From contig DIHL01000065.1 in assembly GCA_002420145.1 (NCBI GenBank), forward strand, positions 1-45,327: a DNA stretch of 45,327 nucleotides, given 5' to 3'. The notes beneath the pieces are model-generated. The model ran no database searches and was not told where the DNA came from. It saw nothing but the letters and a program-made list of their open reading frames with translations. A program made the position numbers and the translations under genes. Numbering within the stretch: the stretch's first letter is position 1; every line of letters starts with the position of its first letter. Shown here one piece after another: positions 42,931-45,327 of this stretch. This DNA comes from Bacteroidetes bacterium UBA5697 (GTDB lineage Bacteria; Bacteroidota; Bacteroidia; B-17B0; Aurantibacillaceae).

Positions 42931-45327
42931 AATCATATTAATTCTTCTTATCGTAAGTAGTAAAACGGTTGTATCACAAATTGACACCGTATTTTGGTTT
43001 GCAGCTCCATGGGTAACCACTGGTCACGCAAGTAACGTTCCTGTTGTTTTACGTTTATCGTCTTTTAACAACGCTACTCAAGTAAGGGTAAGACAACCAG
43101 CCTCTACGTTTGATACAACGTTTACTATTCCTGCAAACTCTTTAGTTTCAGAATCTTTATCTCATTTGATTAATCAAATTGAAAACACTCCTGCTAATAC
43201 TGTTTTAAATAGAGGTATTAAAATTACTTCCGACTTTCCTATCACTGTTATATATGAAGTAGTAACAACTGGTAATAATCCAGAAACCTATTCCCTAAAA
43301 GGACAAAACGGAATGGGATTAGAATTTGTTTGCCCATTTCAAACCAAAGGTATTAACTGGACATTTACTCCAACTGCTAAATCTCAAATAGATATTGTAG
43401 CTACGCAAAATGGAACCATTGTTTGGATAACACCTAAATGTAACGTAGTTGGTCATACTGCTGGTGTAACCTATTCTGTTGGTTTAAACGCTGGTCAAAG
43501 TTATAATGTAGAAAATGTTACCAATGTGGCAAACGTTGCTGGACAAAATTTAAGTGGAACAATTGTAGTTTCTAATAAACCTATTTCTGTATCAGTAACA
43601 GATGACTCTGTAAGAGGTGTATCTGGATGCATGGATTTAATGGGTGATCAAATTGTTCCTGTTGAAGTATTAGGAACACAATATATTATTAATAAAGGTG
43701 GGCTTTCGGCTGGAGAATTTGAAGGGACTTATATAGTAGCTACAGAAAACTTTACACAAATAACTATTAATGATGGTGGTATTACAAATGTATTATTAAA
43801 TAAAGGCGATACATATTATTATGGAATAGGTCAAGCGTTGACATACATTACTGGTGATAAACCCTTTTATGTAATTCATGCTAGTGGTTTTGGTTGCGAA
43901 TTAGGAGAGGCTATTATTCCTCCTTTAAACTGTGCTGGTTCTGATCAAGTAAGTTTTACAAGAACCAACACACAAACATTTATTTTAAATATTTTATGTA
44001 AAACAGCTGCTACTGGAAACTTTTTATTAAATGGTAATGCTACTTTAGTTCCTGCATCATCATTCTCAATAGTTCCTGGAACAGGTGGTTTATGGAGTGG
44101 TGCACAAATTAGTTTTACTACTGGACAAATACCAGTTGGTGTAACTAATCTTTTACGAAATACAAATGCTACAGATGATTTATTTTCGATGGGGGTTATT
44201 AATGGTGGAGCAACTACAGGATGTTTATATCATTACATGTCTTCATTTTTAAGAAAAGTGTACACAGATGCAGGGGTTGATAAAAGCATCTGTACAGCAA
44301 CTAATACAATTTCGTTAAATGGATCTGTTACTGGAGGTGCTACAACTGGTATTTGGACAACTCCTAATGGAACAGGAACGTTTGGAAACACCACAAGTTT
44401 AAATACAACCTACACATTAAGTGCAAATGATTTAAATCAATCACAAATTAAATTTATACTTTCTTCAACAGGTAACTGTACTCCAAAAATTGATACCATG
44501 ATTTTAAATGTTTACCCTTCTCCAATAGTAGATGCGGGAAACAATTTAACTATATGTAAAAATAATATTGCATCTATACCATTAAACGGAACTTTACAGT
44601 TAGCGGCAGGAGCAAACTGGACAAGTTCAGGAACGGGTTCTTTTGGAAATCCAGGCGCTTTAAACACAACCTATATTCCCTCTCCAAGTGATTTATCAAG
44701 TGGAAGCGTTATTATTAAATTAACATCAACTGGAAGTTTAAATGGATGTCCTAATAGAAAAGATAGTTTAATTATAAACTTTACTAATCCACCAGTTGTA
44801 ACGGTTGGAGCTGATGTGTCTGTTTGTGCAAATAATTCAACGGTAGCAATTTCAGGTTCTGTTACAGCAGGTTCCACAACTGGAATTTGGTCGGGTGGTT
44901 TAGGAACATACAATTCCAGCAACACTGCCTTAACAGCAACTTATGTTCCAACTCCTGCTGAAATAGCTGCAGGTTCTGTAAAACTAATTTTAACATCAAC
45001 TAATAACGGAAACTGTAATCAAGTAAAAGATAGTTTAACAGTTACATTTACTAGTTCTCCAAATGTAAATGCTGGTGCTGATTTTTCTGTATGTAAAAAC
45101 AATACATCAACTGTTCTTTCTGGAGTTGTAGGTGGTCCTACTACAAGTGGTATTTGGAGTGGTGGCACTGGTACATTTACTCCAAATAACTCTGTACTAA
45201 ATTCAGTTTACTCGCCAAGTGCTGCTGAACTTGCAGCAGGGTCAATGACCTTAACGTTATCTTCTACTAGTAACGGAAATTGTAATCAGGTAACTGATAA
45301 TGTTGTGATTAATTTCACAAATCCTCC
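42911..45327 (+). CDS. Second giant adhesin-like protein, paralogue of 35310-41942 (3' end outside the window)
   Basis: An open frame of 805 codons without a stop at the window edge. It starts with a signal peptide (M-K-K-V-L-N-R-I-I-L-I, ending V-V-S-Q) followed by I-D-T-V-F-W-F-A-A-P, parallel to I-D-T-S-F-W-F-A-A-P in the first giant protein, then the same IgGFc-binding-like region (F-V-C-P-F-Q to H-A-S-G-F-G-C-E-L-G). From 44264 it has four modules of the same kind (starts about 44264, 44528, 44798, 45065); the fourth is cut by the window. By analogy the missing part should hold more modules and a T9SS C-terminal domain. Its first 20 bases overlap the PorP gene in another frame. Confidence 0.88.
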   Translation, partial: MKKVLNRIILILLIVSSKTVVSQIDTVFWFAAPWVTTGHASNVPVVLRLSSFNNATQVRVRQPASTFDTTFTIPANSLVSESLSHLINQIENTPANTVLNRGIKITSDFPITVIYEVVTTGNNPETYSLKGQNGMGLEFVCPFQTKGINWTFTPTAKSQIDIVATQNGTIVWITPKCNVVGHTAGVTYSVGLNAGQSYNVENVTNVANVAGQNLSGTIVVSNKPISVSVTDDSVRGVSGCMDLMGDQIVPVEVLGTQYIINKGGLSAGEFEGTYIVATENFTQITINDGGITNVLLNKGDTYYYGIGQALTYITGDKPFYVIHASGFGCELGEAIIPPLNCAGSDQVSFTRTNTQTFILNILCKTAATGNFLLNGNATLVPASSFSIVPGTGGLWSGAQISFTTGQIPVGVTNLLRNTNATDDLFSMGVINGGATTGCLYHYMSSFLRKVYTDAGVDKSICTATNTISLNGSVTGGATTGIWTTPNGTGTFGNTTSLNTTYTLSANDLNQSQIKFILSSTGNCTPKIDTMILNVYPSPIVDAGNNLTICKNNIASIPLNGTLQLAAGANWTSSGTGSFGNPGALNTTYIPSPSDLSSGSVIIKLTSTGSLNGCPNRKDSLIINFTNPPVVTVGADVSVCANNSTVAISGSVTAGSTTGIWSGGLGTYNSSNTALTATYVPTPAEIAAGSVKLILTSTNNGNCNQVKDSLTVTFTSSPNVNAGADFSVCKNNTSTVLSGVVGGPTTSGIWSGGTGTFTPNNSVLNSVYSPSAAELAAGSMTLTLSSTSNGNCNQVTDNVVINFTNP

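Noticed and set aside
35310..45327. Assignment as the SprB gliding adhesin locus
   Set aside because: The general plan (type B cargo plus SprF-like protein) matches, but the other gliding genes are absent and the N-terminal domain is IgGFc-binding-like, so gliding cannot be claimed.
1..45327. Phage, plasmid or anti-phage defence island
   Set aside because: No integrase, replication, capsid, nuclease, toxin-antitoxin or restriction gene was recognised in the window.

Overview
The window is AT-rich chromosomal DNA from a member of the Bacteroidota. The evidence is a type IX secretion (T9SS) type A sorting domain (24199-25170), a type B/CHU C-terminal domain (end of 35310-41942), a PorP/SprF-family outer-membrane protein (41944-42930), a bacillithiol synthase BshA (22965-24095), and repeated matches to the Bacteroidota promoter (-7 TAnnTTTG, sometimes with a -33 TTG). 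No ribosomal or tRNA gene, CRISPR array, transposase or phage gene was recognised. The order within the phylum cannot be fixed from this window.

Layout. 1-1540: a small lipoprotein gene flanked by 10-bp inverted repeats, then a VIT/CCC1-type metal transporter, with two near-identical terminators on either side of the transporter. 1540-5429: an outer-membrane barrel protein, a divergent nitronate monooxygenase-like enzyme, a GT-C type membrane protein and a small helical (HEAT-like) protein. 5565-8088: a PaaK-like acyl ligase followed by a phospholipid-type acyltransferase. 8085-13681 (minus strand): a barrel protein, an M48 metallopeptidase, a large secreted protein of unknown function and a SAM methyltransferase. 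13823-17730: a second GT-C type membrane protein overlapping an FkbM methyltransferase, then a sodium:solute symporter. 17882-24095: a GNAT/hemolysin-like acyltransferase, the essential GTPase EngB, a small unknown protein, a double-domain M16 peptidase and BshA. 24199-28328 (minus): a T9SS cargo protein, a C45 Ntn-hydrolase translationally coupled to a small unknown protein, and a lipoprotein. 28469-35140 (minus): a complete RND efflux operon in the order TetR regulator, TolC, adaptor, RND pump.

35310 to the end is the most distinctive part. A 2210-residue secreted protein (IgGFc-binding-like N-terminus, sixteen 89-residue Cys-containing modules, three PKD-like domains, T9SS type B C-terminus) is followed after one base by a PorP/SprF protein. 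That gene overlaps the start of a second, paralogous giant protein which runs off the window. The three genes form one apparent operon, and its promoter sits almost directly on the first start codon. Inside the repeat array there is a second-order periodicity: modules 5-7, 8-10 and 11-13 repeat as a trimer of 801 bp.

Gene starts were revised where a promoter or signal peptide decided them (2448, 5565, 33113, 35140). All functional calls rest on motif recognition by eye; no database search was run.
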